Shown: positions 22,903 to 34,016 of the stretch, piece after piece
How positions within the stretch are numbered: the stretch's first letter is position 1
Layout of the letters: each line of letters opens with the position of its first letter
Assembly (NCBI GenBank): GCA_039707465.1
Contig: CM077651.1
Coordinates: 18,855,519 to 18,919,518, forward strand
Source of the DNA: Rhabdophis nuchalis
Taxonomy: Eukaryota; Chordata; Lepidosauria; Squamata; Natricidae
Length of the DNA: 64,000 bases
Reading direction: 5' to 3'
Translations under genes and position numbers: made by a program
The notes under the pieces: generated by a model
The model's database searches: none
What the model was told of the DNA's origin: nothing
What the model saw: the letters and a program-made list of their open reading frames with translations, nothing else

Positions 22903-23805
22903 CAGTGGTACCTCGGTTCACAAACGTCTCTCTTCACGACCAATTCGGTGTACGACCAAAAATTTCCCAAAAAATGTGCCCCGGTTCACGAACACCGTTT
23001 CGGTTCACGAACGGAAAAGTTCGTAAAAATATGCTCTGCTTCACGAACTCCACCTCGCTTCACGAACTCCGCGTTATAAACGAGGGCTGGCTGGGGTGGG
23101 GTGACGCAGTGGCGGCCGGTCCATTGAGGGCACAGGCGAATTGTGAGTTCGCACTGCACCTTTTCCGGGCTGCACCCTGCCGCGGTTGTTGTGAGTGAGG
23201 GGGACGGGTGTGTGTGTGGAAGCAAAGGCGGGGTGGGAGGAGCTGCCTTCCCGGCCGGGCTCCGCAACTGAGGGGCGATGGAGCAAACCGCGTGCGGCTG
23301 CCAGCATGACTTTCGCCCGTCTCTTTCTGGGCTCGGCGCTTCTGCTTCTCGGGATGCTTCCCGAAGCCGCCGCCACCGCGCTCCCCGCCGTTCTACCCTC
23401 ACCAGCCCGCCGGCGGGGCGTGGCGGCGGCGGGTCCGGCCCCCGAGAGATGACCGACGAATAAGACGGAGAAACGGAGTGGCTGGCTGCGGGGCTGCTGG
23501 CTTCGGGAAGCGTCCCGAGAAGCAGAAGCGCCGAGCCCAGAAAGAGACGGGCGAAAGTCATGCTGGCTTGCTCCATCGCCCCTCAGCTGCTTTACAATGA
23601 ACCCTATGGGAAACTGTGCCTCTGTTCACGACCAATTCTGTTTGCGAACAGAGTCAGTTCAAGAATCACGACCAAAAAACAAGGTCAGAACGGATTAACC
23701 GGATTTACATTGAACCCTATGGGAAATTGTGCCTCGCTTCACGACCAATTCGGATTGCGAACAGAGTCAGTTCACGAATTAAGTTCGTGAACCGAGGTAC
23801 CACTG
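22903..23805. mobile_element. TA-flanked TIR element (CAGTGGTACCTCGG family)
   Basis: Left end CAGTGGTACCTCGGTTCAC and right end GTGAACCGAGGTACCACTG are inverted repeats, flanked by TA on both sides (22901-22902, 23806-23807). This fits the Tc1/mariner-pogo (Tigger-like) group. Subterminal motifs such as TTCACGACCAATTCG recur several times. The CpG-rich middle holds a long internal inverted repeat. A second member is at 44525-44864. Confidence 0.85.
23267..23585. repeat. Internal inverted repeat encoding a signal-peptide-like N-terminus
   Basis: Arms at about 23267-23366 and about 23500-23585 are near-perfect reverse complements. Each arm contains ATGACTTTCGCCCGTCTCTT, reading M-T-F-A-R-L-F-L-G-S-A-L-L-L-L-G outward: on plus from about 23306, on minus from about 23560. 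The peptide has the positive-hydrophobic pattern of a secretory signal. The parent gene is not recognised. It may be captured exon DNA duplicated in inverted form, or chance. Confidence 0.6.
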
Positions 23806-23807
23806 TA

Positions 23808-24269
23808 TGTACATTTGTATTATAGCAAGTTGTAATTTGCCAAGTTGTGGCTGCTTCAGCACGATTAATTGTGGTTGTGTCTATTATACTTTCCAACTAC
23901 ACTTCCCAGAAACCATTAGGTTCATGGCACAAGGGAAGGTGAGAGGGTTGCAGCCCTGCCCTATTTCCTGCTTCCATTTGGCGCCTGCATCCAATCTGCT
24001 GGCGGGAAGAGTTGGGTTTTTATTTTATTTGCTGATGCTCTCTCAGTGCTACGTTATATTCATTGAAGGAATGACTTTTTCTTTTTCTTTCCCTTTTAAT
24101 ATACTGATTTTCATGTTACTGATTAACCAGTACAAGTAAGGCAGGTTCTATTAAGATTGTAAGTTGGGGACTATATGATAAAAATTTATTACGGTTTAAA
24201 TTGCTAGATTATTAACTCTTGAGCATATCAAATTGTCAATGCTAATACTCTTCTACTTTATAGTGTATG
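23808..24269. other. Unassigned stretch
   Basis: No known repeat, ORF domain or foldback recognised. Confidence 0.35.
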
Positions 24270-24281
24270 TACCAACAAAAA

Positions 24282-24627
24282 GGTGGCTCAGTGGCTAAGA
24301 CACTGAGTTTGTCAATCAGAAGGGTCAGCCGTTTGGTGGTTTGAATCCCTATCATCATGTAACGGAGTGAGCTCCTGTGACTTGTCCCAGCTTCTGCCAA
24401 CCTAGCAGTTCGAAAGCATGTAAAAATGCAAGTAGAAAAAATAGGAGCCACCTTTGGTGAGAAGGTAACAGCATTCTGTGCTCCTTCGGCATTTAGTCAT
24501 GCCAGACACATGACCACAGAGATGTCTTCGGACAGTGCTGGCTCTTTGGCTTTGAAACAGAGATGAACACCAACCCCTAGAGTCAGGAATTACTAGTACA
24601 TATGTGCTAGGGGAAACTTTACCTTTC
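24282..24627 (+). mobile_element. tRNA-derived SINE with 12-bp target duplication
   Basis: The head carries a pol III A-box-like TGGCTCAGTGGCTAAG and a B-box-like GTTTGAATCCC. A shared body follows (GTGACTTGTCCCAGCTTCTG, AAAATGCAAGTAG, GACACATGACCACAGAG) and then a tail, GAATTACTAGTACATATGTG and ACTTTACC. Target duplication TACCAACAAAAA lies at 24270-24281 and 24628-24639. It fits the squamate LINE-tailed SINE class; the exact family name is not certain. Confidence 0.85.
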
Positions 24628-24639
24628 TACCAACAAAAA

Positions 24640-25732
24640 CATAAGTTTATGTGTCCTTCAGGAACAATGTGCTTTAAAAAGTTTCTTCTGCAACCTAAAA
24701 TAAAGGGGAAAATGTCCTTCAAAAACACATGCATTTCGCTAGATAATCTGTTACTACAAAGGCTTTATAGGAGGCAGATGTCAAGTAGCATTAAAGGTGG
24801 AGAAAAATAGCCTTTGTTAGAAAAAAAATGAATACATTTTGCTTTAAAATATGAAGTTAGTAAAATGTAAGAAAAGTATGCCTCTTTGGGATGCCCTCAA
24901 ATTTTATCCAGTGATGCATATCATTTTGATGTATTGTCACTGTTTACTCATGATTTAGACAAAGTTTGGAAAGTAGGAAATAGCAAGATCGGATTCTAGA
25001 GGTTTAACTATCAGAGCATATATTTAAATACCTCTACATATTGACTTTTTAAAAATGGATTTTTGAAAGAAAAAAAAACCTTATAAAATGAGATGTTGAA
25101 CTGATCTGTTTGATGTAATTAAAGGGATGCGTCCATGCAATTTTCTTGTCAAAATTCAGTAATTTTTATTCATCTGGAAGATGAATAGTTGTCTGTCACA
25201 TATATTCATCTCTGTCCCCTGCCTTTTATCCCCAGAGCTAGGGTGGGCTTTGCTAGCAGCAGTGATTCTTCAATCCCAAGGATCGGCCTATGGATTTCCA
25301 TTGCTCTCCTCTCCTCTGCCTTCTGCGCATCTGTGCGTCAGGCACTGGACTCAGCTGTTCCTCTTCTTCCTCATCAGCCACCTCCTGTGGTCACTGGGAT
25401 GACTCAAGGTACACTCAGGTGTTCTTGTCAGAATAAATTGGAGGAGCAAATGCCATCTGTATCTTCTTGAGCACACAGAAGAAAAACAAGATAGGAATCC
25501 AATCAGTATATGAACAATAGAAAACAATTCCAATAATCAAATTCAGAAAGACATTCTGATATACAGAAAGTCAAGTGGTTTATTAGAGTCCCCAGCTTGT
25601 CTGTACAATCCAATACCACATAGCAGAGTAAATACTTTAAAAGGTTGGAATTTTTGCCTTGTCTTTTCTTTATTATGCCAATACATGATGCTGGCTGGAT
25701 AGCCCCTTGTGGTTTTTAAGATGGGCAGTGGG
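24640..25732. other. Unassigned stretch
   Basis: Frames near 25181-25533 show no domain. Nothing else identified. Confidence 0.35.
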
Positions 25733-25961
25733 CGGAGAACCAGTAAATACCGCCTCTGACTAGCTCTGCCCCATCTATCCTTTGCCTCCTGAGTCGCAGC
25801 TGATCGGGAGGAAACGGGGATTTTGCAATAACTTTTCCCTAGAGTGGGGTGGGAATGGAGATTTTACAGTATCCTTCCCCTGCCATGCCCACCAAGCCAT
25901 GCCACACCCACCAAGCCCCAGCCCCAGAACCAGTAGTAAAAAAAATTGAATCCCACCACTG
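25733..25961 (-). mobile_element. hAT-like element, truncated
   Basis: The right boundary on plus is TTGAATCCCACCACTG. The interior is the reverse complement of 49595-49885: GAACCAGTAAATACCGCCTC, ACTTTTCCCTAGAGTGGGG and GGATACTGTAAAATCTCC in the other strand. The end opposite 25961 is missing, so no target duplication can be read. Confidence 0.7.
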
Positions 25962-25981
25962 ACCAAAGCGCACAGAATAAT

Positions 25982-26155
25982 GCTAGCTTCCCACCAAAGT
26001 GGTTCCTATTTACCTAGTTGCATTTGCATGCTTTTGAACTGCTAGGTTGGCAGGAGCTGGGGCCAGTAATGGGAGCTCACTGCTTAAGTCTCAATCCTGG
26101 GCTCTCAACTTTCCAGAAGCTTCGTGTCTTTAACCGCTGAGCCATCATGCCCCTG
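25982..26155 (-). mobile_element. tRNA-derived SINE, head half
   Basis: The reverse complement has the head GATGGCTCAGCGGTTAAAG and the body block TGCAAATGCAACTAGGTAAA shared with the copy at 24282. The B-box half is replaced or diverged (CCTGGGCTCTCAAC region). The 3' tail is missing. Confidence 0.7.
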
Positions 26156-27351
26156 GAGAAGGAATTAGTGGATTTTTACAATTACTTTATGAGATAGGCT
26201 TTTATATTACAGTGAAAAGAAACATGCTGAAATCTTAATTGAAAAACATTATTTAAAAGTACATTGCAGAAGTTTAAGCACTAAAATTGAAATGGCGGCT
26301 TCAATATGATCATCCACAAGTGTTAAATTGTTATAAAGAAATACATGTACCACTAGGCAACAGGCCAGATGTTAAAATAACATGCTTCAGCAAACTCACA
26401 GACTTGATAGTCCACAACAATAAAGGTTGGGATTTACAATATGCCATGGGATTATATTCTTAAATACAAACTCAGGAGACCTGATAGAGAAAAAGTTAAG
26501 TTACAACTGTAGAAGGGCAAAGCATCAACATACAGTAGATTGCAGTAGAACCTATGTGATGATTATAATGCCGCTTGTTGTGCTTCTTCAAATTTATTTA
26601 TTTAGATATCAGATTTACATAGTTATCTATTTCACAGATGTGACTCTGGATAGTGCACAGTAAAACTAACAGTTAAAATGGGGGAAAAATAATTAATTCC
26701 AATACAGCTTTACAAATGTACTATAAAACTTAACATTTAAATTAATATAAGAAATCAAGTTTTTTTTTATGACTCTCCCGAGAGTAAACAACTAAAAAGG
26801 CAGAAACTACATTATCTTCAGACTGAGGAAACTAAACAGCTGGCACTAAATAAAGCACTGCTGCTTGTGAATTCTCTGCTGAAAACATTTGAGATACACA
26901 ACTGGAGCTCTGAGATCTTGACTGACTTGGCAATGAATCAACATCTGACATAAATATGGATTTGTATCTGGCATCCAATGAGCCAGAGCACATTGGTTAC
27001 AAATATGGTACATTTCCATATATGCCTCTTGATTTTTAATTTTGTTGATATACATGTAACTTATAGAAATACTGAGTAAATCCATTTTATAGTTATCTTG
27101 ATAGATTCATGACACTGCATTTAACTTTTTAATCAAATTAACGTCTCTGAAATTCTCTTTGCACTTTGTTTTGCCTCCTTGTAAACATGGAAAAGTAGGT
27201 TGAGCATTCCCAGGTAGCAATATTTTTGTACAAGTCTGATCTTACCGTGTCTTTTGTTGTTATGATTCTCCATACTTTAAAGACTCTACTCATTGGTATA
27301 GACTTGATTGTGGCAACCTATCTGCACCAAATACTAACAATTTATTTAAAC
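26156..27351. other. Unassigned AT-rich stretch
   Basis: Nothing recognised beyond a T run near 26760. Confidence 0.35.
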
Positions 27352-27800
27352 AGAATAACAGAGTTGGGAGGGACCTTGGAGGACTTCTAGTCCAACCCCC
27401 TGTTCTGGCAGGAAACCCTATACCATTTCAGACAAATGGTTGTCCAATTTCATCTTAAAAACTTCCAGTGTTGAAGTACCCACAACTTCTGAAGTTCCAC
27501 TGATTCATAGTTCTAACTATCAGGAAATTTCTGCTTAGTTCTAGGTTGCTTCTCTCCTTGATTAGCTTCCATCCATTGCTTCTTATCCTACCTTCAGGTG
27601 CTTTGAAGAATAGCTTGACTCCTTCTTCTTTGTGGCAACTCGTAAAACCACTGCTATCCTGTCACCCCTGGTCCTTCTTTTCACTAAACTAGACATGCCC
27701 AATTCCAGCACATATGATTCAATCTCCAGTCCCCTAATCAATTTTGCTGTTCTTCTCTGTAGTCATTCTAGAGTCTCAACATCTTTTTAAACATTTACAT
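27352..27800 (-). mobile_element. CR1 LINE 3' end, longest copy here
   Basis: The plus strand shows the reverse complement of CR1: GAGTTGGGAGGGACCTTGGA, TCCAACCCCCTGTTC, TTAGTTCTAGGTTGCTTC, and onward to GCCCAATTCCAGCACATATG and TTTTGCTGTTCTTCTCTGTAG, which correspond to the ORF2 end. 5'-truncated. Confidence 0.85.
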
Positions 27801-28495
27801 TAACTCCGAACCATTTCTTCCTAAATACAATGATGAGAATCTATAAAATTTTCTTGGGATATGAATTTTCTCAGAATGATACAGCATTCAACCATCTACA
27901 ACTGCGAATAGAAAAAATTGTGGGTCTACACAACTTTTAATAGCACATTTCATAGCCTAGAATAACTTCTGGAAGGGTCAAGTAAGATGAAGAAAAAGAG
28001 CAAACAGAAATACAATTTACCTGCAATTAAACCTTTGCTCTGAAGAGAAGGAGAAATTGAGGGTTGAGAAAGAGAAAAATCTAAGAACTGTACATCTGAG
28101 CCACTGAGCCTTAATAAATGAATTATAATGAAAAGGAAGCAATCCAATTTCTATGCTTCAGACTGAGAATATAATTAGACATCCATGAATTAGACTGAAT
28201 CTCTATCAGTTAAGTCCCATTCTTTGCAGTGTAAACCAAGTGATGTCTCCACGAAGCATTCATCCATAAATCTTTAAGAGGAAAGCTTCCTACCTATGAG
28301 AATATTTGTGTGTGTATGTATATACAGTATGTAGAACTTCTGTGGAGGTTTGCATCAAGTATGTACATGTATGTATAATATTTTAGTGCTGAGCGTGGTT
28401 GATTTCTAGCAGACATTTCATTACCAAAGTAGGTAACATCATCACTGCAGATCTTCAAATTCTTTGTCATCATCATTATATGCTGCCAGGTTTCC
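27801..28495. other. Unassigned stretch
   Basis: No gene or repeat termini recognised. Confidence 0.35.
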
Positions 28496-28778
28496 CTGAA
28501 AATATGACCTGCCCTGAAAGTAAGCCCCAGCTTGATTTTTACACATGCACCCAATATAAACCGTACCCTCAAAGTAAACCCTAATTAAGGCCCCATCGCA
28601 GTGGTGGGTTTCAAATTTTTTAGAACCTACTCTGTAGGTGTGACCTATTTTGTGGGCATGGTTTGGCAGTCATGTGACAGGGTGGGAGTGGCCACCTTTT
28701 AAAATGTGGTGAAACTCATTTAACAACGCTCTTGCTTAGCAACCAAAATTTTGGACTCAATTGTGATGATAAATTCAT

Positions 28779-28854
<76 letters not shown>

Positions 28855-29458
28855 TCCTTCCTTCCTTCCTTCCTTCCTTTCCTTTCCTTTCCTTTCCTTC
28901 CCATTGGGTCACTGGCAGCGGCGGGCCAGATTTACTTCCAGGTACGCCGGTGGAACCCCCTCTCACCGGTTCTCTAAATTTCACCAACCGGCTCTCGCAA
29001 GTAGGTGCGAGCCTGCAGAAACCCACCACTGCCCCATCGGCTCCAGGGTGCACGGGTAAAAATTAAGCTAGGGTGGGGATAGGGGGAGGAGCTGCCCTAC
29101 TACTTACCTTTGGATAGTTGCAGCCAGGCCTCACACACTCTGACACCTGCCTTGTTGGCAACATTTTTTTTCTGCTGCAGCCAAGGCTTTCTCAAAGGCC
29201 TCTGCAGCCAATAACAGAGCTTGGGATCAATCTGGAGCTCTCTTATCGACTGCAGAAGCCTTCAGGAAAGCCTCGTCAGCCTTGCCTGCTGCAGAAGATG
29301 TTCCTGAAGGCCTCTGATGGTGAAAAAAAAGGCCAGGGGCGATGCGTACAAGTGAGGTGAGTCAATGGACAACAACCTCCCCCTGAATATAAGACCTGGT
29401 ACTTTTTGGGGGTGGCAAAACAAATATAAGACAGGGTCTTGTTTTTGGAGAAACATGG
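28496..29458. mobile_element. TIR element (CCAKGTTTCCC...AATAAGACC family), interrupted
   Basis: Left end CCAGGTTTCCCTGAAAATATG and right end TTTTTGGAGAAACATGG are complementary, with subterminal AAGACAGGGTCTTG. It is related to the shorter copy at 59886-60140. A complete hAT element sits inside at 28599-29031. The superfamily is uncertain. Confidence 0.7.
28599..29031. mobile_element. hAT-like element with internal TTTC/TTCC array
   Basis: The left end is CAGTGGTGGGTTTCAAAT and the right end is GCAGAAACCCACCACTG. The perfect duplication CCCCATCG lies at 28591-28598 and 29032-29039. About 19 TTTC units (28778-28855), then TTCC and TTTCC units, sit between ATTGTGATGATAAATTC and GTCACTGGCAGCGGC. 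The copies at 37777 and 58026 have the array at the same internal point. Confidence 0.95.
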
Positions 29459-29519
29459 TGTATAAATATTCTACTAACATAGGACCTAAAATCAATATTT
29501 CAGCTGACTAATTGAACTC

Positions 29520-30150
29520 TAATCTTTTATAATTGACAAGAAAAGTCTGTTCTGACCTAGGCTTCCCCAAAAAGCATGAAGCAGAGTCCTGGTCCTGACA
29601 AAACCTCTTTTATTAAATGAATGGCCTGGCAAACAGTCTTTCCAAGGAATATTTATGACTACACACCTTATCTATCTTGGAAAGCTGCCATGTAAATATT
29701 TTCCAAATGAGGTGCCGTGCACAGAGTCCCCTGGACAGATTTTCACACCCCTGAAACAAATCTAATGACTGAACAAACAAATTGTTTACTGAAAAAGCCC
29801 ACTCCCCTTTCACTCCTCTTTTATTTCCTATGGGAGAGGCCATTTACCTTCCACCTGTGACGTTACTCTCAAGTTGACCTTGATTTCTGAATTGCTATCT
29901 TCTTCTGGAAGATCTGCGCATGCACACATTGGGAACAGGCTCCAATTGTTCCTCTGCCTCACTGCTGTCTAGCTCTGTAGGCACCTGATCACTGCCAGAC
30001 GGCCTCGGCCCTCTCTCTGCCTCCGATACAGAGCCCTGGTCCAAGCCTTTCCCAGCCTCCAGGACAGTCCCATGCTCCTCCACAACCTCTTCACTGTCTG
30101 ACTCTGTTGGCTGCTGGCAGACCACAATGCAGGCCATCCATCACTTCTGC
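29520..30150 (-). mobile_element. Possible LTR-retrotransposon relic (Glu/Ser-rich ORF end plus UTR)
   Basis: On the minus strand an 80-codon frame (29895-30137) is acidic and Ser-rich (ESDSEEVVEEHG, ELDSSEAEEQLEP) and ends in Arg-rich MRRSSRRR. A non-coding region with AATAAA-type signals follows (TTTAATAAAAGAGGTTTTGTC in minus orientation). I have seen such acidic ends next to LTRs of squamate Gypsy-like elements, but no LTR pair, primer site or pol motif is visible. Confidence 0.3.
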
Positions 30151-30186
30151 AACAAACTTAGCTTAATCTGAGAAAAGAAACAGAAG

Positions 30187-30314
<128 letters not shown>

Positions 30315-30843
30315 GTTTTAAAAGGGTGCTTAAGAAAGAATCCCAGTCAAGAATCGGTTACCTCTCAGCTTTAAGGAGAGATAGAAAACTGCACTTTATG
30401 GTTAAACCAAGTCTTCTGCAACCTGAGGTTACTTCAACAGTGATCCCACTATCCTCCTTCATGGCAGCTGTCTTTATGAATTATCACTGGAACTTGTCCC
30501 ATGTTAGACATTAAGGTATGTGGATGCAGACTCTAAAATGTCAGTCAGTTTATTGTGGGAGTCATGATTATAATACATCAGATGGCCATGTGTTAATTAT
30601 TAGAATACAGAAATCTTATTTAAAGGGATTTTTTTTCTCGATGTTTCTGGCTTGTACTTTTTAAGCAGCAATATTTTCAAAGAATCCTTAGATCTTACTG
30701 ATGAAAGCTCAAATTACATTAGATTAAAGAACAAACAACTTATTAAAACTGCTAGCAGTATTTTTTCAGCAAAAAGAAATCATCACTTCCTTGGAAATTT
30801 GCTCCGATCCAATATTACAATTATTACAGCCCCAATCATCATC
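30315..30843. other. Unassigned stretch
   Basis: No domain or repeat recognised. ATC units occur near 30833-30848. Confidence 0.35.
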
Positions 30844-31020
30844 ATCATTTAACAATCCCATAATTCCTTGTAGGGTGGAAGTCTGGGCAACTGAATGGAG
30901 CTAGCAGAATGTTTTTAATGGCCAGAGAGAGAACTTTTTGCCTCCACCTAGGATTGAACTCACAGCCTCCTGATTGTGAGGTGAGAATTCCACCTCTAGG
31001 CCATTGGATCACTCCAATTA
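30844..31020 (-). mobile_element. tRNA-derived SINE, second family
   Basis: The reverse complement starts GGAGTGATCCAATGGCCTAG, has an A-box-like TGGCCTAGAGG and a B-box GAGTTCAATCC, then CTAGGTGGAGGCAAAAAG and CATTCAGTTGCCCAGACTTC. The head resembles the copy at 45201-45413. Confidence 0.75.
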
Positions 31021-31363
31021 TTACCGCCCCAATATAACTTGGAATTAGGCAGAGATTGTTTTTCACTGATTCTCATATATTGTATGTTAACCAAAAACAT
31101 GTCCCAAAATATCCTTCCTAACAATCAATATGTATGAGGTTAGGAATGCCAAAACTATTTTATTCTCCCCACCCCCCAAAATCCCCCCAAACTATGGCAT
31201 GATATATTTGGAAACGTTCACTGCAGCCTGAAAAAGCGATTTTGCAAATGGCATTTCACAAGAGCTTTGTCCACGCACACACACCATGCATAAACACACA
31301 CACACACACACACACAGAATGAAAATCAATGGAGTCACTATTAAGGCATAGTTATGAAATGAA
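31021..31363. other. Unassigned stretch with CA array
   Basis: CA repeats at about 31290-31316; otherwise nothing recognised. Confidence 0.4.
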
Positions 31364-31690
31364 GGGACACGGTGGCTCAGTGGCTAAGATGCCAAACTTG
31401 TCAATCAGAAAGGTGGACAGTTCAGTGGTTCAAATCCCTAGTTCTGCTTAATGGAGTGAACTCCCGTTATTTGTCCCAGATTCTGCCAACCTAGCAGTTC
31501 GAAACCATGTAAAAAATGCAATTAGAAAAATAGGGACCACTTTGGTGGGAAGGTAACAGCATTCTGTGTGCCTTTGGTGTTTAGCCATGCCGGCCGCATG
31601 GCCACTGAGATGTCTTCGGACAATGCTGGCTCTTTGGCTTTGAAACAGAGATGAGCACTGCCCCCTAGAGTTGGGAATGACTAGCATATA

Positions 31691-32661
31691 CCATATTTTT
31701 CGGAGTATAAGACACACCTTTTTTCCTCTAAAAAGAGGCTGAAAATCTGGGTGCGTCTTATACATCGAATACAGCATTTTTTTGCCTCCTGAAACTCCGC
31801 CCCCTTCACCAAAATGTGCATAGCCTTATAAAGGCTTTCAAAGAACTCCTGGGGAATGGGGAGGGAAGAAATGAGCAGTCCATTTTTTTGCCCCCCAAGC
31901 TCCCAGGAGCACTCTATAAGCTCCCATAAGGCTATGCCTGCTATGTTTATGACAAAAAAAGAGCCCATTTTCACGAAAAACGGGCCGTTTTGGGGAGGTT
32001 TGCATAGTGCAAAAACTTCCCCCCCCCCATTTCCGAAGGCTGTTTAGTTAGAGGGGTTGATGAAAATTACATTGTTTTAGGTGCTACAGGTTATCAGTGA
32101 TTTCCTTCTCGAGCACATGGATAAATACACCTGGAAACATCTACCTACCTACTTACCTACCTACCTGCCTACCTACCTACCTACCTCTCTCTCTCACCGC
32201 CTACCTACCTACTGTATTTATCTCTCTCTCCCCCTCTATCTATCTGTATACCTACCTACCTTCTCTCTCTCTCTCCCCCTAGCTATCTACTGCATTTCTC
32301 TCTCTCTATCTCTATCTACCTACCTACCTGCCTACCTACCTACCTACCTCTCTCTCTCACCGCCTACCTACCTACTGTATTTATCTCTCTCTCCCCCTCT
32401 ATCTACCCTGTCTCCCTCCCTCCCTACCTACCTACCTACCTACCTACTGTTTTTCTCCCTCCCCCCTCTCTATTTCTTCTCTCTTTCCCTTTATTTATCT
32501 ACCTATCTAACTACTCTCTCTCCCTCTCTCCCTACCTACTGTATTTCTCTCCCTCTCTATCTTTCTATCTATCTATCTACCTACTTTTTTAAAAAAAATT
32601 GCCTCTTCAAAACTTGGGTGCGTCTTATACTCCAGTGCATCTTATACTCCGAAAAATATGG
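31691..32661. mobile_element. TA-flanked TIR element (CCATATTTTTCGGAGTATAAG family)
   Basis: The left end is CCATATTTTTCGGAGTATAA and the right end is TTATACTCCGAAAAATATGG, with TA on both sides. Subterminal GGTGCGTCTTATAC motifs are repeated. The interior holds TTATAAGGCTTTCAAAG-type foldback sequence and a large CTAC/CTCT low-complexity block. A related copy is at 35040-36042. No transposase. Confidence 0.85.
32130..32595. repeat. CTAC/CTCT/CTAT low-complexity block with higher-order duplication
   Basis: Mixed tetranucleotide and CT runs. A unit containing CTACCTGCCTACCTACC, CTCTCTCACCGCCTACC, ACTGTATTTATCTCTCTC and CCCCCTCTATCTA occurs twice, at about 32158-32240 and about 32325-32405. 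The 230-codon frame across it is repeat translation. Confidence 0.85.
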
Positions 32662-32723
32662 TACATTTACCTTTACTTTAATAAGTGAAATAAATGTGTT
32701 GTTGAGGAAACTGTGGTGTATTG

Positions 32724-32797
32724 CAGGGGTCTCCAACCTTTGCAATTTTAAGTCTGAAGGACTTCAGACTTAAAGTTACAAAGGTTGGAGACCCCTG
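32724..32797. mobile_element. 74-bp palindromic hAT mini-element
   Basis: CAGGGGTCTCCAACCTTTG faces CAAAGGTTGGAGACCCCTG with almost no spacer. The perfect duplication GTGTATTG lies at 32716-32723 and 32798-32805. It is a shorter derivative of the 53431-53566 element. Confidence 0.9.
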
Positions 32798-32805
32798 GTG
32801 TATTG

Positions 32806-33574
32806 TATCATTGTTGTCAGAGTGCATGTGGGTGTCTGTATTTGTTCTTTTTTGTTCATCTTCGAGGATGTCTGGGCACTACCAGATCATTACACCTTCA
32901 ATTTACCAAGATTTCACAACTGAGCTTAAATCAGAATTGGCTTTTCCCCATTTATCTTCATCTTAAAAGTATATAATTGAAATGTAAGTGTAGTTAAGCC
33001 CAGCACGTCTATATATTTTTGGGCCTAGCATTCACAGCACTAAATCTAACCGATAAATCCTCTCCTTTTTATGCTCACTGATTCCAAATGGGTCAACTGC
33101 AACATGTCCCCAGCGTCAATCATTGGGAATTAGCAAAAAGTACGTGAAAAGTACATAATTTAATAGTTTTAACATTTTAAGGTAAAGCTATAATGAATTC
33201 CAAGTTTTAAAGTTTGTTTTGCAAATTTATATTAAAAATATCCTTTAAAAATTTGCCCCAGCTGGTAGGGAAAAATCTGTATGAATGAAAACAAATGCTT
33301 TTCAGTTGCCATGGTGTCATGCCTCAATTGCTTTCTAAACCCTGCTTTGTAGAATTCGTGGAATGGAGAGACGCTGGCATTTTTCCCTTCAGGTGCCTTT
33401 CACAGTATGATCATGGCAACATGTTCTATTGACAGAACTTGTGTTTTTGTGTAGGAGGAAGGAAGGAATATGGGTGTCACGCCTCCCCTAGACTAACCCT
33501 CTTGAGAAGAAGTAGGTACTAGAGCTGATGGCATTAACGAAGACAACAACCTCAAGGTGCTCAATTGTTGGAAC

Positions 33575-33612
<38 letters not shown>

Positions 33613-34016
33613 CCTTCTGTGCTTCCTCATCATGGTGGGGAGTGTTCCTGGGAGAGATGAGCAAAGGATATTGGAAATATACGCAAAGAGTTCTACCTAG
33701 CTCAATCACCCAAAGGTGAAAGATCATCCCAGTTGGCACCCACTCCTCTCCTAGGAAAATGAGACATTTTAGGAAATATTAAAAGGCAGACTATTACCCT
33801 TAAAAAGGAGGCAGAAACTCAGCCCTCCACCTTTGTCAATGGGCCATTAAGGCCTGAGCCAGTCTATTCTATATAACAAAGATCCACCTCCTTCATGCAA
33901 AACCATAGTAGGAATTGCCCAAAGCCTTTTCATTACATCATCACCCAGCAAGGCTCAACCAAGCTTGGGACTCAGGACAGCCTACAGAGTTGCCCCTGCA
34001 TGGCCCCATAGGATAA
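32806..34016. other. Unassigned stretch with CA array
   Basis: CA repeats lie at 33577-33611. About 60 bp at 33738-33795 (TCCTAGGAAAATGAGACATT, then TTAGGAAATATTAAAAGGCAG) recur inverted at 52226-52285. No gene. Confidence 0.4.

Larger units (their letters stand above)
31364..32680 (+). mobile_element. tRNA-derived SINE split by a 971-bp TIR element
   Basis: The SINE body runs 31364-31690: head GGGACACGGTGGCTCAGTGG, the region GGTTCAAATCCC, and the tail GTTGGGAATGACTAGCATA. It resumes at 32662 with CATTTACCTTTAC. The interruption is the TA-flanked element at 31691-32661. Same family as 24282-24627. Confidence 0.8.

Noticed and set aside
24282..24360. Possible tRNA gene from A- and B-box motifs
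   Set aside because: Does not fold as a tRNA, continues into a conserved SINE body, and has a 12-bp target duplication. The same holds for the other SINE heads.
25181..25533. Overlapping short ORFs with hydrophobic stretches
   Set aside because: Both strands open, no conserved motif, no splice or promoter support.
32081..32773. 230-codon plus ORF rich in Leu-Pro-Thr-Tyr
   Set aside because: Translation of the CTAC/CTCT block inside a DNA element.
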